Source of the DNA: Bacteroidales bacterium
GTDB taxonomy: Bacteria > Bacteroidota > Bacteroidia > Bacteroidales > UBA10428
DNA: 7,680 bases
Direction of reading: 5' to 3'
Assembly: GCA_016926235.1 (NCBI GenBank)
Contig: JAFGOZ010000490.1
Location: 1-7,680 of the forward strand
In this document: in pieces, positions 1 through 5,280 of the stretch
How positions within the stretch are numbered: position 1 is the stretch's first letter
Layout: every line of letters starts with the position of its first letter
Notes under the pieces: generated by a model
Seen by the model: the letters and a program-made list of their open reading frames with translations, nothing else
The model's database searches: none
Told to the model about the DNA's origin: nothing
Program-made: the position numbers and the translations under genes

Positions 1-132
1 AAGATATACCAGGACGTTGTAAAACAGCTAAGTCCGATCCCAAAATCATACATGAAGGAACCTGATGTTTTATACAGAGTACTTACACAACAGCGAGATG
101 ATAAGGAATTACTTAAGTGGCAGTGCCGGTGA
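1..132 (+). CDS. 3' end of an unidentified upstream gene (partial)
   Basis: Reading frame 1 is open from the first base to a TGA at 130-132 and would give a 43-residue hydrophilic C-terminus, beginning KIYQDVVKQL and ending LLKWQCR. I do not recognise the family. A second open stretch in frame 2 (ATG at 65, TAA at 245-247) overlaps it. The real gene could end at 132, or it could switch from frame 1 to frame 2 near 100-130 and end at 247 (C-terminus ELYPYGFDQTV), which would imply a frameshift. The codon evidence is too short to decide. Its same-strand position suggests it belongs to the locus that continues downstream. Confidence is low for both boundary and identity. Confidence 0.3.
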   Translation, partial: KIYQDVVKQLSPIPKSYMKEPDVLYRVLTQQRDDKELLKWQCR

Positions 133-280
133 TAAAAACAATACCCTACTGTCTGCTGAAGTATATAATATGCAGAAACCCACATGGCCGAAAATGTCAA
201 TTAATATTTCTGAATTATATCCGTATGGGTTCGACCAGACCGTTTAAAATTAAAATTAAATTCCTGATCGGCTGACTAAG

Positions 281-314
281 GTTGAAGAAAGAAGGAATAA
301 TGAATTTAATTTTG
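281..314 (+). promoter_or_regulatory. Candidate Bacteroidota-type promoter for the ACP operon
   Basis: TAATTTTG at 307-314 matches the Bacteroidota primary-sigma -7 consensus TAnnTTTG exactly. GTTG at 281-284, 22 bases upstream, is a partial match to the TTTG -33 box. Transcription would start near 320, giving a leader of about 110 bases that includes the hairpin and the 17-bp repeat. The sequence match is seen directly; promoter activity is inferred. In AT-rich DNA a TAnnTTTG match by chance is common. Confidence 0.35.
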
Positions 315-320
315 CGCTGG

Positions 321-353
321 ATTTTCCGGGAATTTATTTTGGTCCCGGTAAAT
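321..353 (+). repeat. Imperfect inverted repeat (hairpin) in the ACP leader
   Basis: ATTTTCCGGGA (321-331) pairs with TCCCGGTAAAT (343-353) around an 11-nt loop, with one T-T mismatch in an 11-position stem. The GC-rich core CCGGGA/TCCCGG stands out from the AT-rich surroundings. It sits just downstream of the predicted transcription start. No T-tract follows, so it is not a classical intrinsic terminator on this strand. It could be an mRNA leader structure or an operator. Confidence 0.5.
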
Positions 354-383
354 AACAAATCATACAGAATAAAAAAAACGATT

Positions 384-400
384 TAATAAGGATCAACTAA
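384..400 (+). repeat. 17-bp repeat, copy 1 (ACP leader)
   Basis: TAATAAGGATCAACTAA occurs here and again, without mismatch, at 5255-5271. Here it ends 28 bases before the ACP ATG; at the other site it ends 9 bases before the phosphoesterase ATG. It contains AAGGA, but too far from either start to be an ordinary ribosome-binding site. Role unknown. Confidence 0.6.
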
Positions 401-428
401 ACTGATTCTTTTAAAATGATTAAACAAA

Positions 429-662
429 ATGCTTGATAATAAGACATTTATTGAAAAGATTGCAGAGCAATATGATGATTCTGATCGGTCTTGTTTTAAT
501 CTTGATACGCATTTCAGGGATTCAGAAGGGTGGAGTTCTCTTACTGCCCTGTCTATAATAGCTATGATTGATGAAGTATACAAAGTCCGATTAAATGGAG
601 ACGATATAAGGAATTCAATAACAATAAATGATCTATTTAAAATAGTAAAATCAAGAATGTAA
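429..662 (+). CDS. Acyl carrier protein
   Basis: This 77-residue protein has the size and acidic helical pattern of a discrete acyl carrier protein. It would carry an acyl chain as a thioester on 4'-phosphopantetheine. The attachment region reads GWSSLTAL, with Ser37 aligning to the modified serine of the usual DSL motif; the preceding aspartate is replaced by Ser36. The following segment (ALSIIAMIDEVYKVRL) matches helix II of the fold, and TINDLFKIV matches the last helix. The start at 429 is the ATG giving a normal ACP length; a tiny out-of-frame ORF (416-436) overlaps it. The stop overlaps the next start by one base (TAATG), so it is translationally coupled to the beta-ketoacyl synthase. 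This argues for a pathway-dedicated ACP and not the housekeeping AcpP. An aminoacyl carrier role is also possible given the NRPS gene downstream. Confidence 0.9.
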   Translation: MLDNKTFIEKIAEQYDDSDRSCFNLDTHFRDSEGWSSLTALSIIAMIDEVYKVRLNGDDIRNSITINDLFKIVKSRM

Positions 663-1717
663 TGGCTTTTATTACACTTCCAAATACCAGAATAAGAGGA
701 ATCTCTGCCTGTGTCCCAAAAATAACTGATGAGAATATCGATTATATGGGTTTTCAGCACGGAGAAGCAGCTGATATAATACGATCTATTGGGGTTGAAC
801 GACGAAGGATCGTTGATCAATATACATGTACTTCTGACTTGTGTTTTTATGCAGCTGAAAAGCTGATAAACGTTTTAAAGTGGGAAAAATCTGAAATTGA
901 ATGCCTTATAGTTGTTACTTTAACTCCGGACTACATCCTGCCTGCAACATCCTCAATTCTGCAAGATAGATTGGGATTGAACGGGGAAGTCTTTACTCTG
1001 GATATTTCTTTAGGATGTACCGGATGGATTTATGGATTACAGGTGATTTCAAGTCTTATTTCCCCTGGGAATATTAAAAAAGGATTATTATTGGTTGGAG
1101 ATACTTCTTCAAAGATTTGCTCCAGGGAGGATAAAACCACATTTCCCCTTTTTGGCGATGCTGGTACAGCTACTGCAATTGAGTTCGATGAAACAGGTCC
1201 TTCCTCCAGTTTTCATTCTTCCGCTGATGGTTCCGGATATCAATCACTGATTATCCCTGCTGGTGGGTATAGAAATCAGGTAAATATCAATTCCCTGGAT
1301 ATGATCGAAATTAGGCCTGGGGTAAAGCGAAATCAGCTTAATATAATTCTTGATGGTATGAATATATTTTCTTTTAGTATTTCAAAGGCGCCGGAATCGG
1401 TGATGTTACTCACAAAGAAATTTGGAATTAATATCGACCTGATTGATTACTTTGTATTTCATCAGGCTAATTACTTTATGAATGAGAGGATAAGGAAAAA
1501 GTTATCTATACCTGCAGAAAAAGTGCCTTATTCTTTGAAAAATTATGGTAATACGGGCCCTGCAGCTATACCGCTTACCATTGTTACTCAGATTAGTAGG
1601 GATCTTTGCGATCAAAGAAAAAGTATTATTGCAAGTGGTTTTGGCGCGGGATTAACCTGGGGTTCGGTTTATTTTATCACAGAAAATTTAGTTTGTCCTG
1701 AACTAATTGAAATATGA
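662..1717 (+). CDS. Beta-ketoacyl-ACP synthase III (FabH-like)
   Basis: This 351-residue thiolase-fold enzyme should condense an acyl-CoA starter with malonyl-ACP to give a beta-ketoacyl-ACP. The complete KASIII catalytic triad is visible: Cys119 in LDISLGCTGW, His267 in FHQAN and Asn297 in YGNTGPAAIP. The N-terminal segment IRGISACVPK and the C-terminal GFGAGLTWGS are also typical of the family, and the length is close to the usual 320-350. Starting at 662 overlaps the ACP stop by one base, and the end overlaps the reductase start by ATGA, so the three are almost certainly co-translated. Such extra KASIII copies occur in O-antigen, flagellin-glycan and secondary-metabolite loci. With acetyl-CoA as starter the product would be acetoacetyl-ACP; starter specificity cannot be read from the sequence. 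It is unlikely to be the housekeeping FabH, given its context. Confidence 0.92.
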   Translation: MAFITLPNTRIRGISACVPKITDENIDYMGFQHGEAADIIRSIGVERRRIVDQYTCTSDLCFYAAEKLINVLKWEKSEIECLIVVTLTPDYILPATSSILQDRLGLNGEVFTLDISLGCTGWIYGLQVISSLISPGNIKKGLLLVGDTSSKICSREDKTTFPLFGDAGTATAIEFDETGPSSSFHSSADGSGYQSLIIPAGGYRNQVNINSLDMIEIRPGVKRNQLNIILDGMNIFSFSISKAPESVMLLTKKFGINIDLIDYFVFHQANYFMNERIRKKLSIPAEKVPYSLKNYGNTGPAAIPLTIVTQISRDLCDQRKSIIASGFGAGLTWGSVYFITENLVCPELIEI

Positions 1718-2466
1718 AAGTGTATAATCCATTTTCTCTTGAGAATAAAACAATTTTAATAACAGGAGCTTCTTCCGGTATAGGTAGATCAATTGCTATT
1801 GAATGTTCAAAAGCCAATGCCAAGCTGATTTTAACAGCAAGAAATAAGGATAGATTAGGAGAGACATTTAATTCATTGACAGGGGATGGACATCTTCAGA
1901 TAACTGCAGATATTAGTATAACTGAAGATATTTTGGCTCTTTCAGGCAAAATTCCTGAACTTGACGGTATTGTACATTCAGCAGGAATAACGAACCCTCT
2001 GCCTTTTAAATTTATAAATACTGATCAGATAAATAAGATCTTTGATGTTAATTTCACAGGTCCTGCCTTATTATCACAAAATCTAATTAGCAGGCAATTA
2101 ATTAAAAGAAAAGCTTCTATAGTATTCATTTCATCAATCTCAGGCATCTTCTGTTCATCAATGGCTGGTAGTTTATATAGTGCTTCAAAAGGGGCATTAA
2201 ATGGATTGATAAAAGGAATGGCATTAGATCTTGCGCCTCGGCAAATAAGAGTTAACGCGGTTTGTCCAGGTATGATTGAAACTGATTTCCTTAAGGACGG
2301 AAAAATTTCGGAAAACCAATTTGAAGAGGATAGAAAAAGATATCCTCTCAAACGCTATGGCAGACCTGAAGAGGTTGCTTATGCTGTTATATATCTTCTT
2401 TCAGATGCATCTGAATGGACTACAGGTTCTAATCTGCTAATAGACGGAGGTTTTACCTTATTGTAA
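1714..2466 (+). CDS. SDR-family 3-oxoacyl-ACP reductase (FabG-like)
   Basis: This 250-residue classical short-chain dehydrogenase/reductase has the length of FabG. The nucleotide-binding motif TGASSGIG spans residues 17-24; HSAG (88-91) replaces NNAG. The catalytic residues appear as Asn113 (DVNFTG), Ser141 (ISSISG), Tyr155 and Lys159 (YSASK). The C-terminal sequence TGSNLLIDGG is also typical. The expected reaction is NAD(P)H-dependent reduction of a beta-ketoacyl-ACP to a beta-hydroxyacyl-ACP. ATGA overlap with the KASIII gene puts it directly after the enzyme that would make its substrate. No dehydratase or enoyl reductase gene follows, so the chain probably stops at the hydroxyacyl stage. 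SDRs are promiscuous, and a role as a sugar ketoreductase cannot be excluded. Confidence 0.88.
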   Translation: MKVYNPFSLENKTILITGASSGIGRSIAIECSKANAKLILTARNKDRLGETFNSLTGDGHLQITADISITEDILALSGKIPELDGIVHSAGITNPLPFKFINTDQINKIFDVNFTGPALLSQNLISRQLIKRKASIVFISSISGIFCSSMAGSLYSASKGALNGLIKGMALDLAPRQIRVNAVCPGMIETDFLKDGKISENQFEEDRKRYPLKRYGRPEEVAYAVIYLLSDASEWTTGSNLLIDGGFTLL

Positions 2467-2516
2467 CTGAAGAGTTTCAACTTAGTTGATTAGAAATAAT
2501 GCTAAATATGTGACAA

Positions 2517-3161
2517 ATGAGTAAAATAAAAAAGAGATTATTTCTTATAGGTGCCGGCAATCTTGGCCGCGAGATGGAGTCCTGGCTTGGATTAATACCG
2601 AATTTTAAGGATAGTTGGCAAATCATTGGGTACCTCGATCAAAACCTTAATGCTTTAAAAGGTTACAGATCATATTTAAAGATTTTAAGTACTTATACTA
2701 ACTTTGATTTTAATTCAAATGATTATGCTGTAATATGCATTACTGATCCAAGGCAAAAGCAAGAAGTATCAAACTTTCTTAAGAATAAGGTTAGATTTTT
2801 TAAATATATTGCCCCCAATGTCGTTCTTGGCAAGTTTGTAAAAATCGGCGAAGGAGTTGTAATATGCCCGAATTCGTGCATTACTACTAATGTTAGGATA
2901 GGTGATTTCGTATTTATTAATGCCGGCACCCAAATCGGACACGATTGCAAAATTGAATCATATTGCTCACTTATGTCTCATGTCGACCTTGGGGGACATG
3001 TAACTCTAGGGAAACGAGTGTATGTAGGGACGAATGCGACAATAATTCCGGGGATAACAGTAGGAGATGATATTAAAATTGGAACTGGTGCAATTGTAAT
3101 AAAAAACTTAAAAGAAAAGGGTACTTATTTTGGCAATCCAGCTTCATTGATCGGCATATAA
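2517..3161 (+). CDS. NeuD/PglD-type sugar N-acyltransferase
   Basis: This 214-residue protein has the two-part layout of the NeuD/PglD/EpsM family. An N-terminal Rossmann-like domain starts with LFLIGAGNLGRE (residues 8-19) and includes GYLD at 38-41. A C-terminal left-handed beta-helix of hexapeptide repeats runs from about residue 98 to 195. His142 in QIGHDCKI aligns with the PglD catalytic base. The last segment, YFGNPASLIG, is the usual family ending. These enzymes transfer an acyl group, normally acetyl from acetyl-CoA, to the 4-amino group of a UDP- or dTDP-linked amino sugar in the cytoplasm. The aminotransferase that would make the acceptor is the next gene. Given the ACP-KASIII-SDR trio just upstream, a hydroxyacyl donor is a reasonable alternative. 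A 50-base gap separates it from the reductase, and no Shine-Dalgarno is visible. Confidence 0.88.
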   Translation: MSKIKKRLFLIGAGNLGREMESWLGLIPNFKDSWQIIGYLDQNLNALKGYRSYLKILSTYTNFDFNSNDYAVICITDPRQKQEVSNFLKNKVRFFKYIAPNVVLGKFVKIGEGVVICPNSCITTNVRIGDFVFINAGTQIGHDCKIESYCSLMSHVDLGGHVTLGKRVYVGTNATIIPGITVGDDIKIGTGAIVIKNLKEKGTYFGNPASLIGI

Positions 3162-3189
3162 TTTACTGTATATCAATTTTTTATTTGCT

Positions 3190-4362
3190 TTGAAAACAGA
3201 ATCCAGAAGAATATTTCTTTCTTCCCCACATATGGGAATTAAAGAGAGAAAATACATAAATGATGCATTTGATACCAATTGGATCGCACCACTTGGTCCA
3301 AATGTAGATGCTTTTGAACATTCACTTGAAAACTATTGTGGTGTAAAACATGTGGCAGCGCTTAGTTCAGGTACTGCAGCAATACATTTGGCCCTTATTC
3401 TGCTTGGAGTAAAATCCGGTGATGAGGTTTTAGTCTCATCTTTCACCTTTTCTGCTACGGTCAATCCTATTTTCTATGTGGGTGCAGTTCCTGTACTTGT
3501 GGATAGTGAACCTGAAACATGGAATATGGATCCCTATCTTCTGGAGAAAGCTATTCTGGAAAGAATTAAAGAGGGAGAGAAGGGAAGAAGAGGGGATGGG
3601 GCGAGTTCAAAACCGAAAGCTATAATTGTTGTACATCTTTATGGGATGCCGGCAAAGTTGGACAAGATACTGGAAATAGCTAATAAATATGATATTCCAG
3701 TGATTGAAGATGCTGCAGAGGCTCTTGGGAGCAGATACAATAGTAAACATCTCGGAACTTTTGGGGAGCTGGGCATTCTTTCTTTCAACGGTAATAAGAT
3801 CATTACTACCTCAGGTGGAGGAGCACTTATTTCAGACACTGAAGATCTAATTCTGAAAGCCAGGTTCTTATCGACTCAGGCACGTGATAAAGCTCCACAT
3901 TATCAGCATAGCCAGATAGGTTATAATTATCGTATGAGCAATGTGCTGGCTGGTATAGGGATTGGCCAGATGGAGGTACTTGATGAAAGGGTTAAGAAGC
4001 GGAGAGAAAATTTCTTTTTTTATAAGAAAAATCTGGCAAGCATTTCAGGAATCAGTTTTGTTGAAGAACCGGGTTACTGTTTCTTCTCAAACCATTGGCT
4101 TACAACAATTCTGATGGATCCACAAAAAACTGATGTTACAAGAGAACAACTACAGATAGCACTTGAGGAAAACAATATTGAATCAAGACCGGTTTGGAAA
4201 CCAATGCACCTTCAGCCTGTGTTTTCGAAATATCCGTCCTACATCAATGGAACTTCGGAAAGTTTATTCGATAAAGGTCTATGCCTGCCATCAGGTTCAA
4301 ATATGACCGGAAGTGATCGTCAAAGAGTCCTGGATGTGATCTTGAAGTGTTTTAATAAATAA
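3190..4362 (+). CDS. DegT/DnrJ/EryC1 PLP-dependent sugar aminotransferase (EpsN/PglE type)
   Basis: This 390-residue enzyme should convert a nucleotide-linked 4-keto-6-deoxy sugar to the 4-amino sugar. Close to family hallmarks are NWIAPLGPNVDAFE (30-43), the PLP phosphate site SSGTAAIHLA (59-68), Asp174 in VIEDAAEALGS and the Schiff-base lysine Lys203 in SFNGNKIITTSGGG. HYQHSQIGYNYRMSN and the ending LPSGSNMT are also typical. From memory the whole length resembles Bacillus EpsN and Campylobacter PglE. The start is probably TTG at 3190: no in-frame ATG lies nearby upstream, and homologues begin near RIFLSSPHM. An unusual purine-rich segment (3568-3596) encodes about ten extra residues (EGEKGRRGDG) compared with EpsN, likely a surface loop. 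The substrate-producing dehydratase and the sugar-phosphate transferase are not in the window. Confidence 0.93.
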   Translation: MKTESRRIFLSSPHMGIKERKYINDAFDTNWIAPLGPNVDAFEHSLENYCGVKHVAALSSGTAAIHLALILLGVKSGDEVLVSSFTFSATVNPIFYVGAVPVLVDSEPETWNMDPYLLEKAILERIKEGEKGRRGDGASSKPKAIIVVHLYGMPAKLDKILEIANKYDIPVIEDAAEALGSRYNSKHLGTFGELGILSFNGNKIITTSGGGALISDTEDLILKARFLSTQARDKAPHYQHSQIGYNYRMSNVLAGIGIGQMEVLDERVKKRRENFFFYKKNLASISGISFVEEPGYCFFSNHWLTTILMDPQKTDVTREQLQIALEENNIESRPVWKPMHLQPVFSKYPSYINGTSESLFDKGLCLPSGSNMTGSDRQRVLDVILKCFNK

Positions 4363-4397
4363 TTTGTAGGTAAATTAATATCTTCTCTATCCCCTGG

Positions 4398-4410
4398 TCC
4401 AGCCGCTGGA
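4398..4410 (+). repeat. Short GC-rich inverted repeat after the aminotransferase
   Basis: TCCAGC (4398-4403) and GCTGGA (4405-4410) form a perfect 6-bp inverted repeat around one base. It lies 36 bases past the aminotransferase stop and is followed by an A-rich run, not a T-run. It could weakly affect transcript ends, but it lacks an intrinsic-terminator tail and its central spacing is too short for a comfortable RNA loop. It sits exactly where the truncated hydrolase reading frame begins, so it may be junction sequence. Confidence 0.25.
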
Positions 4411-4413
4411 TAA

Positions 4414-4662
4414 AAATATAATGAAGCTGTTGGGAAGAAGGAAAGATGGAGCAACAATTTTGCTTATAAAGGGATGGAACAGTACAATTATAGACTTAGA
4501 AAAATTGCCAAAGAGAGTGATGTAAGTTTTATTGATTTAGAACAGTTTGTGCCAAAGTCTCTTATTTATTTCATTGATGAAGTACATTATACAGACTCAA
4601 CATTTAATAACATCGGACAAATTCTAGCTGAAGAAATTATCAGATTGAATATCCTGAAATAA
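4414..4662 (+). pseudogene. 3' remnant of an SGNH/GDSL-type hydrolase gene
   Basis: The frame is open from 4414 (just after a TAA at 4411-4413) to the TAA at 4660-4662, with an internal ATG at 4474. The encoded segment looks like the last 80 or so residues of an SGNH/GDSL esterase of the kind found in polysaccharide loci: YNYRLRKIAKES, FIDLEQFVPKS, then FIDEVHYTD, which carries the block V Asp-x-x-His pair. The usual glycine after HYTD is replaced (STFNN). Blocks I to III, including the nucleophile serine, are absent, and nothing resembling them occurs between the aminotransferase and this point. Family members are commonly 200 residues or longer, so this is a truncated stub, probably left after a deletion. 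An intact 62-residue product starting at 4474 could be made but would lack the nucleophile. Its 3' end overlaps the convergent VOC gene by 23 bases. Confidence 0.6.
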
Positions 4663-5056
4663 ATTCACTTTGGGTCATTTCAATAATTAATCCATTTCTG
4701 TCTAATAAAAATGAAATATCATTATCATTGAAAGCTTCACCAGGTTCGGGTGGGACTAACATTTTTAATCCTTTATGCTGCAATTCTTCAATTTCTTTAT
4801 ACATATCAGTGCATTTAAAGCAAAGATGATGAAAGCCGCCATTTATATGGTAGAAATGATCATAAGAATGTTTGTTTGCAGTTGGTTCAATTAATTTAAT
4901 TGTCACACTATTCTCTTTAGTTAGAAAGACTACCTTAACCTTCTGCCTTGTATTTATTATAATTTCAGATGCCTGTCTGTAACCATAAATATCCGTCCAA
5001 TATAAAATTCCTTTATCCAGATCGTCTACAGCAAAACAGATGTGGTCTATAATCAT
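4640..5056 (-). CDS. VOC-family (glyoxalase/epimerase fold) protein
   Basis: This 138-residue reverse-strand gene encodes two beta-alpha-beta-beta-beta modules of the vicinal oxygen chelate superfamily. Probable metal ligands are His5 (IDHICFAV), Glu57 (IKLIEP), His76 or His77 (GGFHHLCF) and Glu126 (NGLIIEM), the arrangement seen in methylmalonyl-CoA epimerases and glyoxalase I. The HHLCF motif and length fit the epimerase-like branch best, but the substrate cannot be assigned. It is transcribed against all its neighbours, from the divergent intergenic region shared with the phosphoesterase gene, and its 3' end runs 23 bases into the hydrolase remnant. Small VOC proteins often accompany ACP and KASIII genes in glycan and polyketide-like loci, so action on an acyl-CoA or acyl-ACP of this pathway is possible. 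A detoxification role is equally open. Confidence 0.85.
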   Translation of the reverse strand: MIIDHICFAVDDLDKGILYWTDIYGYRQASEIIINTRQKVKVVFLTKENSVTIKLIEPTANKHSYDHFYHINGGFHHLCFKCTDMYKEIEELQHKGLKMLVPPEPGEAFNDNDISFLLDRNGLIIEMTQSEFISGYSI

Positions 5057-5099
5057 ACTTTTTAATTTAAAGTAGTTGAAATTAACCAGAATATAAATT

Positions 5100-5107
5100 C
5101 AAAAATA
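5100..5107 (-). promoter_or_regulatory. Candidate -7 box for the VOC gene
   Basis: On the reverse strand this reads TATTTTTG, an exact TAnnTTTG match. It would place the transcription start about 38 bases before the VOC ATG. The upstream -33 element is weak (CTTTA about 14-19 bases further upstream). Sequence match only; activity is inferred. Confidence 0.35.
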
Positions 5108-5194
5108 ATCTATTTTGATCTTAAAGATAATTTAATTTGATTACAATTAAGAATAATTTTACTCTTGTGCTTGTTTGTGTCAATAGTTAGTCCA

Positions 5195-5228
5195 TTTGTA
5201 GTTTATGTTCATCTCACTGTTAATTTTA
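5195..5228 (+). promoter_or_regulatory. Candidate promoter for the phosphoesterase gene
   Basis: TTTG at 5195-5198 and TAATTTTA at 5221-5228 (one mismatch to TAnnTTTG) are separated by 22 bases, the same spacing as the ACP-operon candidate. The predicted start near 5234 would put both repeat units (5241-5273) in the leader. Confidence 0.3.
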
Positions 5229-5240
5229 ATGACAGGGACC

Positions 5241-5273
5241 ATAAGGTTAACTTATAATAAGGATCAACTAATA
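5241..5273 (+). repeat. Tandem imperfect repeat before the phosphoesterase gene, including 17-bp repeat copy 2
   Basis: ATAAGGTTAACTTATA (5241-5256) is followed directly by ATAAGGATCAACTAATA (5257-5273); they align with one gap and two substitutions. The second unit covers most of TAATAAGGATCAACTAA (5255-5271), which is identical to 384-400 in the ACP leader. Paired copies next to a promoter suggest a protein-binding site or an RNA leader element, but no known motif was recognised. Confidence 0.5.
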
Positions 5274-5280
5274 AGTCTTT

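Larger units (their letters stand above)
248..428 (+). promoter_or_regulatory. Leader region of the ACP operon
   Basis: This is a 181-base AT-rich stretch between the end of the upstream frames and the ACP start. It contains, in order, a Bacteroidota-like promoter candidate (281-314), an imperfect 11-bp inverted repeat (321-353), an A-tract (371-378) and one copy of a 17-bp repeat (384-400) found again before the phosphoesterase gene. No convincing protein gene lies in it. The start codon at 429 is preceded by A/T-rich sequence and no Shine-Dalgarno motif, which is usual for Bacteroidota. The individual elements are listed separately. Confidence 0.4.
5057..5280. promoter_or_regulatory. Divergent intergenic region between VOC and phosphoesterase genes
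   Basis: These 224 very AT-rich bases separate two divergently transcribed genes and should hold promoters for both. Candidates are a reverse-strand TATTTTTG at 5100-5107 and a forward TTTG-N22-TAATTTTA pair at 5195-5228. Close to the phosphoesterase start lie two head-to-tail, imperfect 16-17-bp repeats (5241-5273), the second containing the 17-bp sequence shared with the ACP leader. No additional coding sequence is evident. Confidence 0.45.

Noticed and set aside
321..353. Intrinsic terminator for the upstream gene
   Set aside because: The stem is plausible but no T-run follows it on the + strand, and the 11-nt loop is larger than usual.
300..386. 28-codon ORF (ATG 300) in the ACP leader, preceded by AAGGAA
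   Set aside because: The AAGGAA is only two bases from the ATG, too close for a normal ribosome-binding site. The ORF overlaps the promoter box and the hairpin, and the peptide is unremarkable. An unproven leader peptide remains possible.
416..436. Six-codon ORF overlapping the ACP start
   Set aside because: Too short and without any start signal; probably chance in A-rich leader sequence.
383..820. 145-codon reverse-strand open frame over the ACP and KASIII start
   Set aside because: It lies antisense to a clear ACP gene with a recognisable attachment-site motif and coupled downstream start. The translation resembles no known family and is best explained as a shadow frame.
2025..2351. 108-codon reverse-strand open frame inside the SDR gene
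   Set aside because: It is fully antisense to a well-supported reductase with intact catalytic residues; its translation looks like antisense of SDR codons.
2477..2489. TCAAC-TTA-GTTGA inverted repeat between the reductase and acyltransferase genes
   Set aside because: Five-base arms are expected by chance in a window of this size, no T-tract follows, and the operon appears to continue.
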